A DNA stretch of 64,000 nucleotides, taken from assembly GCA_963704355.1 (NCBI GenBank), contig OY969891.1:2914001-2978000 (forward strand), written 5' to 3'. This stretch comes from Bog-473 sp963704355 (lineage in GTDB: Bacteria > Actinomycetota > Acidimicrobiia > Acidimicrobiales > RAAP-2). Within the stretch, counting starts at the first letter, position 1. Each line of letters starts with the position of its first letter. A program made the position numbers and the translations under genes. Shown one piece after another: positions 51,610 through 60,458 of this stretch. The notes below the pieces were generated by a model, which did not search any database, was not told the origin of the DNA, and saw only the letters and a list, made by a program, of their open reading frames with translations.

Positions 51610-52533
51610 ATGCAAGCAATCACCGTTCGAGACCGCGATGCAGGCGCCGCTGGACTCTCCCTTGAGGAGCTGCCCTATCCCCACGCCGCCGATAACGATG
51701 TCATCGTGCAGGTCCATGCTGCGGGGTTCATCCGCACCGAGCTGGAATGGTCGAGAACATGGACCGACCGCGCGGGGCGCGACCGAACGCCGAGTGTGCT
51801 GGGCCACGAGCTGTCGGGTGTCGTTGCCGAGTTGGGGTACGGCACCACCGGCCTCACAATCGGTCAGCGGGTGTTCGGGCTGACCGATTGGGCTCGAGAC
51901 GGCTCACTGGCCGAGTACACCGCGGTGGAAGCCCGCAACCTGGCTCCACTCCCGGCGGACGTCGACCACGTCGGGGCCGCCGCTGTGTCGATCTCCGGGC
52001 TGACCGCATGGCAAGCGCTGTTCGACCACGCTGGTCTCACGTCAGGCCAGACGGTCCTGATCCACGGCGCTGCGGGCGGCGTCGGTTCGATCGCGGTCCA
52101 GCTCGCACATGAGGTGGGAGCCGTCGTGATCGGCACCGGCCGGGCTGCGGACCGCGAGACCGCCACGGCGTTGGGGGCGCACGCCTTCTTGGACCTAGGC
52201 GCCGGAAAGCTCGAAGACGCCGGCGAGGTCGACGTGGTCTTCGACGTGATCGGCGGTGAGATCCTCGAGCGCTCGGCGGCCCTTGTGCGCGCAGGTGGCA
52301 CGCTTGTTACGATTACCGATATCCCCAAGGTCCAGCCCAAGGACGGCCGCGCGATCTTCTTCGTCGTCGAACCCGACCGCTCCCGGCTCGCGGAGCTCGC
52401 TCAGCGGCTCAAGGACGGGAGGCTCAAGCCGAACGTCGGGGCGGTCGTGCCGCTCCCCGAAGTTCCCGCTGCCTTCGCCCCTGATCGGCGTACCCCCGGC
52501 AAGACGATCGTCCGTATCACCGAGGGTGGATAG
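51610..52533 (+). CDS. NADP-dependent oxidoreductase, quinone-reductase-like MDR family
   Basis: The 307-residue protein has the GroES-like N-terminal domain (VIVQVHAAGFIRTELEW, LGHELSGVVAELG) and the Rossmann domain (GQTVLIHGAAGGVGSIAVQLAHEVGA). It lacks the structural and catalytic zinc cysteines, as quinone oxidoreductases do, and ends with PGKTIVRI. It forms a single-gene unit between repeats at 51525 and 52581. Confidence 0.9.
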   Translation: MQAITVRDRDAGAAGLSLEELPYPHAADNDVIVQVHAAGFIRTELEWSRTWTDRAGRDRTPSVLGHELSGVVAELGYGTTGLTIGQRVFGLTDWARDGSLAEYTAVEARNLAPLPADVDHVGAAAVSISGLTAWQALFDHAGLTSGQTVLIHGAAGGVGSIAVQLAHEVGAVVIGTGRAADRETATALGAHAFLDLGAGKLEDAGEVDVVFDVIGGEILERSAALVRAGGTLVTITDIPKVQPKDGRAIFFVVEPDRSRLAELAQRLKDGRLKPNVGAVVPLPEVPAAFAPDRRTPGKTIVRITEGG

Positions 52534-52580
52534 CCGGCGACAGCGTAGGAGTGCCGCTAATCCCTGCTGCATAACCGACC

Positions 52581-52609
52581 CAGTCCCGGCGTACTCGGGC
52601 TCGGGACTG
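52581..52609 (+). repeat. Cargo-boundary repeat copy with a 7-bp hairpin
   Basis: CAGTCCC and GGGACTG pair around a loop that contains GGCGTACTCGG. With the copy at 43417 it shows that the outer bases vary while pairing and the loop GGCGTA are kept. Confidence 0.65.
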
Positions 52610-52617
52610 CGGGGTAG

Positions 52618-53415
52618 CTAGGACGGTCCAGCCGAGACCGTCACGGCAATGGAGGATCGCGGTTGAGCCGCAGAACCCGCCGCTGGAGATTGAGAGATCA
52701 CCACGCCTTGCGCGACGTCCATACTGGCGACAGGGCCGACGACATTCGTGTTGAAGCCCGCGGAAGCAAGCGTGGACTGAGCCTGTGCCTGTAATTGCCC
52801 GACGACGTTCGGCACCGTCACCGAAGTCGCCGTCCCCACGACCGTCAGCGTGACGACCGATGCACCTTGCACCATCGTGCCCGCGGGGGGTCGCTGAATA
52901 ATTACCGTCCCGATCGGCTGAATACTTGGGGCGTAGCTGACTCTGTAAACGAGGCTGCTGCTCGTCAGGGCCTGGACGGCGAGGTTGAGTTGCTTCCCGA
53001 TGACTCCCGGAACGCTGACGTTCGCGGCTTGGTGGCTGGTGGAGCTATTGGAAGGCGGAAGGACATTGCTCATCGTTGGACCCTCTCCGGACGAGAATGC
53101 CCCTAGAGCCGCGGGGATACCGATCCCGAGCACGACAGCGAAAACGCCGGCGAGCAGGGCGGGCTCGCGGACTCGCCGCTTCGCCGAACCTGTCTCCGCC
53201 TTCGCCTCGCCGGCGATCTCCTCGGGCGGCCCGAGTCGCTCGAGGATTTCACGCACGGCCGCCTCGGTTTGTTCGGGCAGGGCAGCGCGAGCACTGGCTA
53301 TGTGCTCCGAGACCTGTTCGACGATCTGGGTACGATCCCCCGACGGCAATCCGGACAGTGCAACCTTGAGTCGAGCCATGTACTCGGCACAAATGGCATC
53401 GAAATCGTCGCTCAT
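52618..53415 (-). CDS. Membrane protein with DUF1700-like N-terminus and PASTA repeats
   Basis: The 265-residue protein has a cytoplasmic helical domain (YMARLKVALSGLPSGDRTQIVEQVSEHI, AVREILERLGPPEEIAGE) like DUF1700, then a transmembrane segment near residues 88-107. The outer part has two PASTA-like units (VPGVIGKQLNLAVQALT, VPNVVGQLQAQAQSTLASAGF). It is transcribed after the PadR gene with 12 bp between them. Linking a PadR-associated domain to cell-wall-binding PASTA repeats suggests envelope sensing. Confidence 0.78.
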   Translation of the reverse strand: MSDDFDAICAEYMARLKVALSGLPSGDRTQIVEQVSEHIASARAALPEQTEAAVREILERLGPPEEIAGEAKAETGSAKRRVREPALLAGVFAVVLGIGIPAALGAFSSGEGPTMSNVLPPSNSSTSHQAANVSVPGVIGKQLNLAVQALTSSSLVYRVSYAPSIQPIGTVIIQRPPAGTMVQGASVVTLTVVGTATSVTVPNVVGQLQAQAQSTLASAGFNTNVVGPVASMDVAQGVVISQSPAAGSAAQPRSSIAVTVSAGPS

Positions 53416-53427
53416 CTTCGCCTCCCC

Positions 53428-53739
53428 TTAATCCAACAGTGCGTCGACCGTGGTGCGAAATCGCTCCCACTGGGCACTGAACGACTTGAGTGCCGCCCGC
53501 CCGTCCTTGGTGATCCGGAAGTAGCGCCTCGGGGGGCCGTTCGGAGACTCCTCCCACGTGGTGTCGACGAGGCCCTCGCGGCGAAGCCGTGTGAGCAGCG
53601 GATACACGGTCCCCTCGCTCGTGACCAGTCCGTCGGCTTCCGCCAGAGCCCGGGCGAGCTCAAGGCCATAGCGGTCCTGCTCCCGCAAGAGCGCCAAGAC
53701 GCAGTACTCGATTGCCCCTCGGCGCATCTGCGCCAACAT
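53428..53739 (-). CDS. PadR-family transcriptional regulator
   Basis: The 103-residue winged-helix protein contains RRGAIEYCVLALLREQDRYGLELARALAE, SEGTVYPLLTRLRREGLV and RRYFRITKDGRAAL, the standard PadR N-terminal domain, with a short C-terminal helix. It forms an operon with the DUF1700/PASTA protein, the common pairing for this family. The GGTACTATGC and TACATGTTACC dyad near 53756-53778 is a plausible operator. Confidence 0.9.
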   Translation of the reverse strand: MLAQMRRGAIEYCVLALLREQDRYGLELARALAEADGLVTSEGTVYPLLTRLRREGLVDTTWEESPNGPPRRYFRITKDGRAALKSFSAQWERFRTTVDALLD

Positions 53740-53755
53740 CTTGTCGGTGTTGCCA

Positions 53756-53778
53756 GGTACTATGCACTACATGTTACC
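53756..53778. promoter_or_regulatory. Candidate PadR operator
   Basis: An AT-rich, partly dyadic stretch with GGTA and TACC ends lies 16 bp upstream of the padR start. PadR proteins usually bind such sites in their own promoters. Confidence 0.4.
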
Positions 53779-53824
53779 ACCGACAAGCGCTCAGCGTAGC
53801 AATCTGCCCAACACTGCGACGGTG

Positions 53825-53845
53825 TTCCGGCGAGCTGGGGCACCG
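53825..53845 (+). repeat. Cargo-boundary repeat copy, plus orientation
   Basis: TTCCGGCGAGCTGGGGCACC resembles the copy at 34876. It lies 20 bp upstream of the next start codon. Confidence 0.45.
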
Positions 53846-53864
53846 ACACGGGTACCTTTGGGAC

Positions 53865-54185
53865 GTGGAGCCGACGACGGGCATAAACGTCAGATGCCGT
53901 GTCAACTGGCTCTCTCCATTGCCAGGTTTCGTCAAGCCCAGAATTGCGATCGATGGGAGGTCGGAGCTCAGAAGCTGGGGACGCCAGTTCTTCCCAACGT
54001 CACCTGGGCTACATGAGGTGTCCGTGTCCTTTCACTGGCGAGGTGGGCCTGATCCAGAAGCGACGGCATCGGTCGAAGTTGGACCTGAAGAGCAGGTTTA
54101 CTTGGAGTTCCGCACGCCGCTGATGTTCGGATTTGCCTTCCTGGGCCAGCCGACTCTGCGGATTGTCGGTCCAGCGCCGCGGTAG
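53865..54185 (+). CDS. Small hypothetical protein
   Basis: The 106-residue product (VEPTTGINVRCRVNWLSPLP start) is not recognised. Its later part is beta-rich (FHWRGGPDPEATASVEVGPE, VYLEFRTPLMFGFAFLGQP) and resembles a small all-beta domain. The GTG at 53865 is chosen because the upstream frame crosses the boundary repeat. Confidence 0.5.
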   Translation: MEPTTGINVRCRVNWLSPLPGFVKPRIAIDGRSELRSWGRQFFPTSPGLHEVSVSFHWRGGPDPEATASVEVGPEEQVYLEFRTPLMFGFAFLGQPTLRIVGPAPR

Positions 54186-54200
54186 CAAACTGCAACGCCG

Positions 54201-54220
54201 TCCCGGCGTATGGGGCTACC
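54201..54220 (+). repeat. Cargo-boundary repeat copy, plus orientation
   Basis: TCCCGGCGTATGGGGCTACC is a clear copy 15 bp after the preceding stop. Confidence 0.6.
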
Positions 54221-54241
54221 TCGGCCCTTAGGTATGGGCTG

Positions 54242-54574
54242 TCAGCCTCCCGCCAGTTTCTCGAAGTTCTCCGACAGGCGGGGCTCGCCGAGGTGTTCGC
54301 GCTGTCGCCGGGCTGCCGGGCCTACCCGGGTCCAGAGCCCCGCCATCCACCACATGTCCAGCACCAGACCGCGGTCGAGCACGCCTTGATTGACGAGGGT
54401 GCCGACCACTTCACCGAAGTTCAGAACCTTCAGCACGGAGGGGTCGTCGGTGCTCGCTGCCTCCGGGTCGAACTCGTCGGCAAGTAGGGCCACGACCGCT
54501 TCGGTGAGGCCCATTTCGTTGCCCCAGCGAACGATCTGCATGACGAGATTGGCGTCGTCGTAGGTAGCTGGCAT
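54242..54574 (-). CDS. Small hypothetical protein, helical
   Basis: The 110-residue product starts MPATYDDANLVMQIVRWGNEM after AAGGAGACCACC, a good ribbon for ribosome binding. It is acidic and all-helical, with LADEFDPEAASTDDPSVLKVLNFGEVVGTLVNQGVLD in the middle; it resembles DUF4760-type small proteins in style. Function is unknown. Confidence 0.55.
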   Translation of the reverse strand: MPATYDDANLVMQIVRWGNEMGLTEAVVALLADEFDPEAASTDDPSVLKVLNFGEVVGTLVNQGVLDRGLVLDMWWMAGLWTRVGPAARRQREHLGEPRLSENFEKLAGG

Positions 54575-54726
54575 GGTGGTCTCCTTACACCCTCGGGGGC
54601 TCGTTGCAGTTCGCAAAGAACCGACTGAAAGGGTAGACGGATCAGGCCAGACCGACTCATCGGATTCCAATCAGGCGGGGAACTTGTCCGAGGTCAGAGC
54701 GCGCTCGCTGATTTAGTGGCTCAGAC

Positions 54727-54745
54727 AGGCATCGAACTGGGACAT
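54727..54745 (+). repeat. Cargo-boundary repeat copy, plus orientation
   Basis: GGCATCGAACTGGGACATC resembles the variant at 36271 and lies about 35 bp upstream of the VOC gene. Confidence 0.4.
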
Positions 54746-54778
54746 CGCCCCGTCCGAGTACGCGTGCGAGAATCCGAC

Positions 54779-55177
54779 ATGACCCTCTCACTGATACACG
54801 TGAACGTCATCAACCTCTTCGCCGAAGACCTCGGTGGAACCAAATCCTTCTACCAGGAGGTCTTCGGCCTGCCGCTTATCTTCGAGGACGAGAACTCCGC
54901 CCTGTTCAAGTTCGAGAACATGATGGTCATGGTGAGGGACGTGTCCGCCGTCCCTGAGCTCATCGCACCGGCAGCGGTCGGGAGCCCCCAGGGCGGGTCA
55001 CGGTTCATGTTGTCGGTGTTCGTGGATGATGTGGACACCGCGTGCACAGAGCTTGTTCAGCACGGAGTGGTGCTTCTCAACGGGCCGCTGGACCGGCCGT
55101 GGGGGATGCGCACCGCTAGCTTCGCCGACCCCGCCGGTCATATCTGGGAGATCGCCCAAGATCTGGACTCGAAGTAA
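54779..55177 (+). CDS. VOC-superfamily (glyoxalase-like) protein
   Basis: The 132-residue protein starts MTLSLIHVNVINLFAEDLGG and shows two beta-alpha-beta modules: TKSFYQEVFGLPLIFEDEN, then FVDDVDTACTELVQHGV, ending with SFADPAGHIWEIAQDL. The layout matches glyoxalase or bleomycin-resistance-like proteins. Metal ligands are not fully evident, so it may be a binding rather than catalytic member. Confidence 0.85.
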   Translation: MTLSLIHVNVINLFAEDLGGTKSFYQEVFGLPLIFEDENSALFKFENMMVMVRDVSAVPELIAPAAVGSPQGGSRFMLSVFVDDVDTACTELVQHGVVLLNGPLDRPWGMRTASFADPAGHIWEIAQDLDSK

Positions 55178-55318
55178 ACAATGGTCGCCTGCTCGTAAGT
55201 CGACGCGCCATTTTGACGACGAGAGTCGCCCCATGGTGCCGTTTGAGGGCGGGGTCGCAAGGGTTGAACGCCTGCCGAAGACGGTCCTTGCCGGGTCACC
55301 CTTTGGTGGCATGCAGGC

Positions 55319-55975
55319 GTGGACAGACCCGAGACCGGGAACTACATGCCTGGTGCCGGACATAGTAGAGGTGTGGGGTCAGAGGGGCTGTCCGACGCCG
55401 ACCTGTGGGAGCGGGTCGTGGCACACGACGGAGAGGCATTCGCTGTGCTCTTCGACCGTCATGCGAACAAGGTCTACAACCACTGCTTCCGTCGGTCAGC
55501 CGACTGGTCGATGGCCGAGGATCTCACCAGCGCCGTCTTCCTCGAAGCTTGGCGACAGCGGCGGCAAGTTCGGCTCCACGATGACTCGGTCCTCCCGTGG
55601 CTGCTGGTCGTGGCGAACAACTGTCTGCGCAATGCCGAACGGTCCCGCCGCCGCTACCACCGACTCTTAGCCAAACTGCCCAGGCCCGAAGACACTCCGC
55701 CGCTCGATGCGCAGGCCAGTGACAAGGTCGATGACGAAGTTACGATGCGTCGTCTGCTGCTGCTACTCCGCCAACTGAGCACCGAGGACCAGGAAGTCAT
55801 CGCCCTGTGCGACTGGTCCGGCCTCTCCTACGAGGAAGCGGCGACCGCACTGGACATCCCGGTGGGCACCGTCAAGTCGAGGCTCTTTCGTGCCCGAACC
55901 CGCCTTAGTGCACGGATGGATCCCGCAGGTTCTCGAACTACCTCCTCGACCGAACATGGAGATGTGAATCCGTGA
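55319..55975 (+). CDS. ECF-type RNA polymerase sigma factor
   Basis: The 218-residue sigma factor has region 2 (FAVLFDRHANKVYNHCFRRS, AEDLTSAVFLEAWRQR) and region 4 (LSYEEAATALDIPVGTVKSRLFRARTRL). Later ATG (55346) or GTG (55373) starts are possible. Its stop overlaps the GTG of the next membrane-protein gene, so the partner is translationally coupled and is probably its regulator. Confidence 0.9.
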   Translation: MDRPETGNYMPGAGHSRGVGSEGLSDADLWERVVAHDGEAFAVLFDRHANKVYNHCFRRSADWSMAEDLTSAVFLEAWRQRRQVRLHDDSVLPWLLVVANNCLRNAERSRRRYHRLLAKLPRPEDTPPLDAQASDKVDDEVTMRRLLLLLRQLSTEDQEVIALCDWSGLSYEEAATALDIPVGTVKSRLFRARTRLSARMDPAGSRTTSSTEHGDVNP

Positions 55976-56784
55976 TGCCGGACCTCTATCACCTGCCAAC
56001 AGACCGATCGCTTCCGGCCCACCGATACGCCGCCGCCCGCCGGCAACTTAGTGAGGTGCCGTCCATGAAGCCCTGGCGACTCTTGGGCCGTTGGCGCAAT
56101 ACCGGGATTGTGATCGGGCTGGGGGTCGGGCTGTCCGTCGGGGGTGGCGTCGCCCTGGCGACCGGGGTCTTCTCGCAACGGCTACCGGGCACTCCTTCGG
56201 ATACCCAACTGGGCCACATCGTCAACGTCACCCGCACCGGGACGGCCACAATCGACCTCGGGACGGCCCCACGGCGGGCGACCAGTGCGTCACTCACGTT
56301 GACAGGTCTGAGCGTCGGCACATTTCGATTCCCCGATGGCTCAAGCCTTGGCTGTTCGGCCAGCGATCTGAGCAGTACCGAAGGCTGTCAAAGCAGCGCC
56401 ATCGTTCCACTTCGAGCTGGTCAACACACAGTCACGATCACCACCAGCGCCAACGCTTCGTGGATGCTTCGAGCGAATTATATCCACCGGGTGATTACCG
56501 CTTGGAAGACCAATGCACACGGGCAAACCTACGGTGTGGCCAACAAGAATGGATTTCCGGACCTTGTTGCCGTGGAGTTCGACCATGGGCGCTCCGGTTA
56601 CGTGACGTTGACAGACTTTCTCTGCCCAAAGGCCCTTATCGGTGAAAACTTCGCGATCCCGGTCTACATGAGCAACGGGACCACCAGGATTGGAACCTTC
56701 ATCGTCGGCAATCAGGGTCCGGGGATTCGCACCGTGCCCGTGTCCTCCCTGAACTGTCCGAAAGTTGAGTCTTTTGGTGGTTGA
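55972..56784 (+). CDS. Membrane protein coupled to the sigma factor
   Basis: The 270-residue product has a cytoplasmic N-terminus of about 43 residues, one transmembrane segment near 44-66 (GIVIGLGVGLSVGGGVALATGVF) and an outer domain with cysteines (LGCSASDL, TEGCQSS, DFLCPKA, LNCPKV). Coupling to an ECF sigma gene is typical of an anti-sigma factor, but the short N-terminus lacks the zinc-binding HxxxCxxC motif. The role is therefore tentative. Confidence 0.65.
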   Translation: MMPDLYHLPTDRSLPAHRYAAARRQLSEVPSMKPWRLLGRWRNTGIVIGLGVGLSVGGGVALATGVFSQRLPGTPSDTQLGHIVNVTRTGTATIDLGTAPRRATSASLTLTGLSVGTFRFPDGSSLGCSASDLSSTEGCQSSAIVPLRAGQHTVTITTSANASWMLRANYIHRVITAWKTNAHGQTYGVANKNGFPDLVAVEFDHGRSGYVTLTDFLCPKALIGENFAIPVYMSNGTTRIGTFIVGNQGPGIRTVPVSSLNCPKVESFGG

Positions 56785-56861
56785 GCATCCACCGCCCGGA
56801 CCTATCGGTCATACCCGCACCGACGAGCCCTACCAGAGGCTTCTATCGCTCGTCGTGAATA

Positions 56862-57350
56862 ATGCGACATATGAGGTCTTGGCCGGTGCCATACAAGGAG
56901 ACAGTTCGCCCTGTCACTGAAAGGGTTCGGGCGGCGCTGGGTGCTGGGCTGATCTTGGTGGCAGTCGCCACTTCCGCCTGCTCGCTGACCTCGTCTTCAC
57001 CGGGGCGACGTCTTCCGATCTCAGTCACCTCCTCTACCCGAGGTATTCACCCCAGCAGGTGCACGCTCAATGCATCCGGTACGCAGGCCGTCGCCACCGG
57101 AGCGTTCAACCCCCCGGCATCGCTGCCGGTTGTCAACGGACAACAGGTGGGTGCGCTACAGCTACAGCTGCGTGTCGTCAGCTCCAAGAGTCTCCGGGTT
57201 GGACATGTAGTTGTCCACAACCCGGGGCTCGGCGAGGCAGTCGCTGGAGTCTCGGTCGGGCAGACCTCCTGGCATCTCGCGACAGCGGTTGAGCGACTGC
57301 CGGGCGTCCATCCGACTCGCTGCGGGGTGACCTACGAGGTTTTGGGCTGA
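56862..57350 (+). CDS. Predicted lipoprotein
   Basis: The 162-residue product has a signal peptide with lipobox (LGAGLILVAVATSAC, lipidated cysteine near residue 40), a Ser/Thr-rich linker and a beta-rich domain with two further cysteines (SRCTLNAS, TRCGVTYEV). It lies after the sigma/membrane-protein pair and may be part of its regulon. Family not recognised. Confidence 0.65.
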   Translation: MRHMRSWPVPYKETVRPVTERVRAALGAGLILVAVATSACSLTSSSPGRRLPISVTSSTRGIHPSRCTLNASGTQAVATGAFNPPASLPVVNGQQVGALQLQLRVVSSKSLRVGHVVVHNPGLGEAVAGVSVGQTSWHLATAVERLPGVHPTRCGVTYEVLG

Positions 57351-57517
57351 GGGATCCCATTCGGCAGCATCGAACGGGGTATCCCCGTCGTGCCGTTCGA
57401 GGCGTATGCAACTTTTGCAAGCGCCTGTCGGCTGCCTCGCTGATGTGCCGCCTTGGAGCGCCGTCCGGGGCCCGTCAAGACAGTCCCGCGGGCGGCGGTG
57501 GGTGGCACAATGGACTT

Positions 57518-57694
57518 GTGAGGAAGAGCTCCACTCAGCCGGAGGCAAGCACCTCCGAAATTTCGGAGGACGAGCTCATTGTCCGCATCCTGGCGGACCG
57601 AAAGGCGGGTAAGGACACGACGAAGGACGTCGAACTCCTCCTCCGACTGGCTGGCACGAACAACCGAGCCGCACTCGACCGTTTAGCTCAGTAG
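57518..57694 (+). CDS. Small hypothetical protein at the E3 right end
   Basis: The 58-residue protein (VRKSSTQPEASTSEISEDEL start, then LIVRILADRKAGKDTTKDVE) is not recognised. It is helical and charged. It is the last gene of E3 before the junction with E4. Confidence 0.45.
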   Translation: MRKSSTQPEASTSEISEDELIVRILADRKAGKDTTKDVELLLRLAGTNNRAALDRLAQ

Positions 57695-57855
57695 CCAACT
57701 CATTGGACGGAGTCGGCGTGGAGAGTGTTCGTTAACTCGGGCTCTCTGATTCTTCCCGGTAACGACGAAGTGCGATGTCGACATCGAGGCGGCGTTGCAA
57801 TGCTGTTTGAGGGTGCTGTGTTACAGGAACCGCACCCTCCGGCCTCTCGGCCAGC

Positions 57856-59577
57856 TCATCGTCCCAGGTCCAAAGGTTGGATCCGCCATTCGGGATTCGA
57901 GTAGTCCGGCCCTCCGACACGCGACAACCCCACGCGGAGGGACGCGATGACCTTTTCGCCCTCCTCGCTGCGGTGATAGCGAAGACACACACCGGCGGCG
58001 CGGTACACGCGCTGTCGTTCTGCGGTGTCCGAGTGGGCCAAGAGAGTGGTCAGGCCGCCGACACCTTCGAGGAGCTCGTGCACCTCTCGTCCGGTCAACA
58101 AATGGGGTTCAGAGCCCCTGTAGGTGTCGATGACGGCAGTGGCTGCAGCGAGCTCAACCTGGGCGGCGCGGGTGCGCTCGGTGACGAGAACCGGGTCCAG
58201 GCCGGCGTCGAGCGCGGCGAGGTACTGGTCGAGCTTCTTTCGCGCTTCGTGGGCCTGGCGGCGCGCCAGGCGAAGTTCGGCGGGCTCGCCGGATTGATGC
58301 TTGTCTGCATCGAGGATGGCCGCCACCGTGGCATCGAGGCGTTCGGGTGAGGACAGGTCCGCCAGCCACTCGTCGACCGCCGGCAGGACCCGGTGCTCGG
58401 CCACGAAGAGGCTCTTCGGATGACCGTCGTCACCGGGGTAGTCGTTCCGGTAGGTGCACTGGTAGCCGACCCGTTCCGAACCGCCTCGGCGCTTGACGGT
58501 GTGGCCCTGCATCCTGCGTCCACAGCGGGCACAGATCAGGAGGCCGCGCAGGGCGTAGCGCGTGTGTTGCGGCCGATCGGGGCGTGGCCCGGGCGTCGCC
58601 GGGGCCCGGTCGGTCTGCGCCTGGCGCCAGACCGACTCGCTCACGATTGCGGGCACGGTGCCCTCCGTCTCGACCACCTCGGAGGCCGGCGCCGGGGACA
58701 TCCGGGTGACGTTGCCGGCGGCGGGGTCGTTCACGTCGTAGAGGCGTTCGACCTTGCGGTAGCTCCCGTAAACGCCGTGCCCCTTGTACTTCGGGTTCAT
58801 GACGATGGCCCGGACCGCGCCGAGCGACCAGGCCCGGCCGAGACGGTGCGGGTTCCGCTCCCGGTCGGCCGCAGAGGGGCAGGGGAACCCTTGCTCGCTC
58901 AGGCGAGCGGCGATGGTCCGGAAGCCGACACCCTCGACCCGCCAGGCGAAGATCTGCTGCACCACCTTGGACGTCTCAGGATCGACGGCCAGATTGGTCA
59001 GCTGGATGCCCTGGCGCGCCTTCTCCGGGTTGGGGTGCGCCACGTCGGTACGCACGAGCTGGTACCCGTACGGCGGCCGTCCGCCGAGGTAGCGCCCTTC
59101 GGGCGCCATGGCCTTCATGGGGGTCCGCACCCGTACCCGGAGACGGTTGCGCTCCGCCTTGCTCAGGCCGCCGAACAACGACATGAGGATATCGTGCGCT
59201 TCGGACTCGGGATCGACGGGACCGCCGACTTCGGGCACCCAGAGCTGGACGCCCCAGTGAGCGAGCTGCGGCAGGATGTTCTGCACCTGGCCCGCTGACC
59301 CGAAGGCTCGCTGCGGCTCTCCGACGACGATCCCGATCCAGCCGCGCGCCGGGTTGGGGAGTTGCGCGATGAGTCGGGCCGCTTCGGGACGCCGGGGCCA
59401 GGGGACGGACCGCGAGACGTCGGTGTCGTGGGTGACCGACACGATCTGCGCCCGCCCGACGATCAGGGCACTGGCGCGCGAGATCTGCCAGCGCAAGCTT
59501 TCCTCGGGGTTCTGCTGGTCGTCGGTGGAAGTCCGGCAATAAGCGGTGAGTGGGATGAGCGGTTCCGAGGACGTCAT
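57856..59577 (-). CDS. Large serine recombinase of element E4
   Basis: The 573-residue integrase is almost co-linear with that of E1: catalytic serine at residue 17 (YCRTSTDDQ), DTDVSRSVPW, GEPQRAFGS, GRPPYGYQL, zinc ribbon CARCGRRM...YQCTYRN and coiled coil. The ATG at 59577 overlaps the stop of the 53-residue gene. The frame crosses the core as RVGG and ends PDYSNPEWRIQPLDLGR, residues specified by the right end of E3. The frame is open further upstream, but that part is not conserved. Confidence 0.93.
   Translation of the reverse strand: MTSSEPLIPLTAYCRTSTDDQQNPEESLRWQISRASALIVGRAQIVSVTHDTDVSRSVPWPRRPEAARLIAQLPNPARGWIGIVVGEPQRAFGSAGQVQNILPQLAHWGVQLWVPEVGGPVDPESEAHDILMSLFGGLSKAERNRLRVRVRTPMKAMAPEGRYLGGRPPYGYQLVRTDVAHPNPEKARQGIQLTNLAVDPETSKVVQQIFAWRVEGVGFRTIAARLSEQGFPCPSAADRERNPHRLGRAWSLGAVRAIVMNPKYKGHGVYGSYRKVERLYDVNDPAAGNVTRMSPAPASEVVETEGTVPAIVSESVWRQAQTDRAPATPGPRPDRPQHTRYALRGLLICARCGRRMQGHTVKRRGGSERVGYQCTYRNDYPGDDGHPKSLFVAEHRVLPAVDEWLADLSSPERLDATVAAILDADKHQSGEPAELRLARRQAHEARKKLDQYLAALDAGLDPVLVTERTRAAQVELAAATAVIDTYRGSEPHLLTGREVHELLEGVGGLTTLLAHSDTAERQRVYRAAGVCLRYHRSEEGEKVIASLRVGLSRVGGPDYSNPEWRIQPLDLGR
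57910..57921 (+). repeat. Attachment core at the E3/E4 junction
   Basis: CCCTCCGACACG is preceded by TTCGAGTAGTCCGG, a decayed form of the longer tRNA-like core. The bases after it (CGACAACCCCACGCGG) match those after the E1 core almost exactly, as expected since the E1 and E4 recombinases are close relatives. Confidence 0.7.
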
Positions 59578-59735
59578 GCGGCCTTCTCGGGACGTTCGGC
59601 CCGCCGGGCGAGAGCCGCCCTGACAAGCTGGGCCAAGGCGGCGGCCAGATCTGTGGTGAGGGACGGCGGGTCTTTCGCCTCGAAGACGATCTTCTCCTCG
59701 TCGCTCACGGGAGCCACCCGGTAGAGCTGCAGCAT
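59574..59735 (-). CDS. Conserved 53-residue protein coupled to the E4 recombinase
   Basis: This is the E4 counterpart of 11564-11725, of equal length: MLQLYRVAPVSDEEKIVFEA and then SLTTDLAAALAQLVRAALARRAE. The stop overlaps the recombinase ATG. Conservation of length, start and overlap in two elements supports a real gene whose job is tied to recombination. Confidence 0.68.
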   Translation of the reverse strand: MLQLYRVAPVSDEEKIVFEAKDPPSLTTDLAAALAQLVRAALARRAERPEKAA

Positions 59736-59741
59736 GACTTC

Positions 59742-59754
59742 GGAGGATATCTCC
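59742..59754 (-). promoter_or_regulatory. Conserved inverted repeat before the E4 recombinase operon
   Basis: GGAGGATATCTCC has GGAG/CTCC arms and lies at the same distance from the small gene's start as its E1 counterpart (11732-11744). Confidence 0.4.
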
Positions 59755-59939
59755 GCCCTGCGCGCGAGGAGGGTGACGGCATCGAGTGCGTTCCATGCGC
59801 CGTGACACCCTGAACGGGTGACCAATCCTGCCTTGCAGCCAACGCCCAACCTCCCTGGACCGATCTTCTCCTTTGCCCGGCCGGCGAGCGGCCACTATCG
59901 GCCCAGAGCGATGACGCGACTCCAGTTGAGTCATGCCAA

Positions 59940-60370
59940 GAACCACCGGCGCTCCACGGCGTCAAGTCGCCGGCTCGGCTCGCAACAAGTTCCGGCGGCC
60001 TCGTCTTCGTCCGGGATCGCCCATCGGGCGAACCCGGACGAACTTCTCGCTCGGCCCAGGGGGCTGCCCTCGCCGGGACTTGACCCCGCTCGCAGCCAGT
60101 GGTCGTCGTCGGTCATGCGAACGACGCAGGGCGCGTCGTTCGCAACGAATGCAGCGAATTGCGTTCAAACGCAGACCGACCGAGCCCCAGCGACGCCCAC
60201 GCCACGTCCCGACCGACCCCAACACTCGCTACACCACTTCACAGACCAGCGCCTCCGGACCTTCCCACGCCTCACCATCGCCAGCAGTCCATCAGCACCA
60301 CCATCAGATTGCTCCACACGTGTGGCATTAGAGGCCAGCACGCGTCCCCGATGGAGACAACGTTGGTTTC
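59940..60370 (+). other. Conserved noncoding block with hairpins, E4 copy
   Basis: This matches 25745-26300 in E2 over most of its length. It contains TTCGTCCGGG/CCCGGACGAA (60006-60042, enclosing GCCC/GGGC), GCGAACGACG/CGTCGTTCGC (60117-60143) and CCACACGTGTGG (60314-60325). Open frames that cross it are not conserved with E2. Conserved structure without coding potential suggests an origin or regulatory RNA. Confidence 0.55.
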
Positions 60371-60458
60371 GACTGCCGTTGTCGCCGGGAGCACAAAGTC
60401 AACATCCAAGCAAACAGTGGGGGAGTGCAGCGGCAGTAGCGGGCGGTACGATCAGCGC

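Noticed and set aside
18901..54745. Boundary repeats as a CRISPR array
   Set aside because: Copies are separated by whole genes, are degenerate and have no uniform spacers or cas genes.
18901..54745. Boundary repeats as classical integron attC sites
   Set aside because: I could not find the paired core and inverse-core heptamers or an integron integrase, so only a functional resemblance is proposed.
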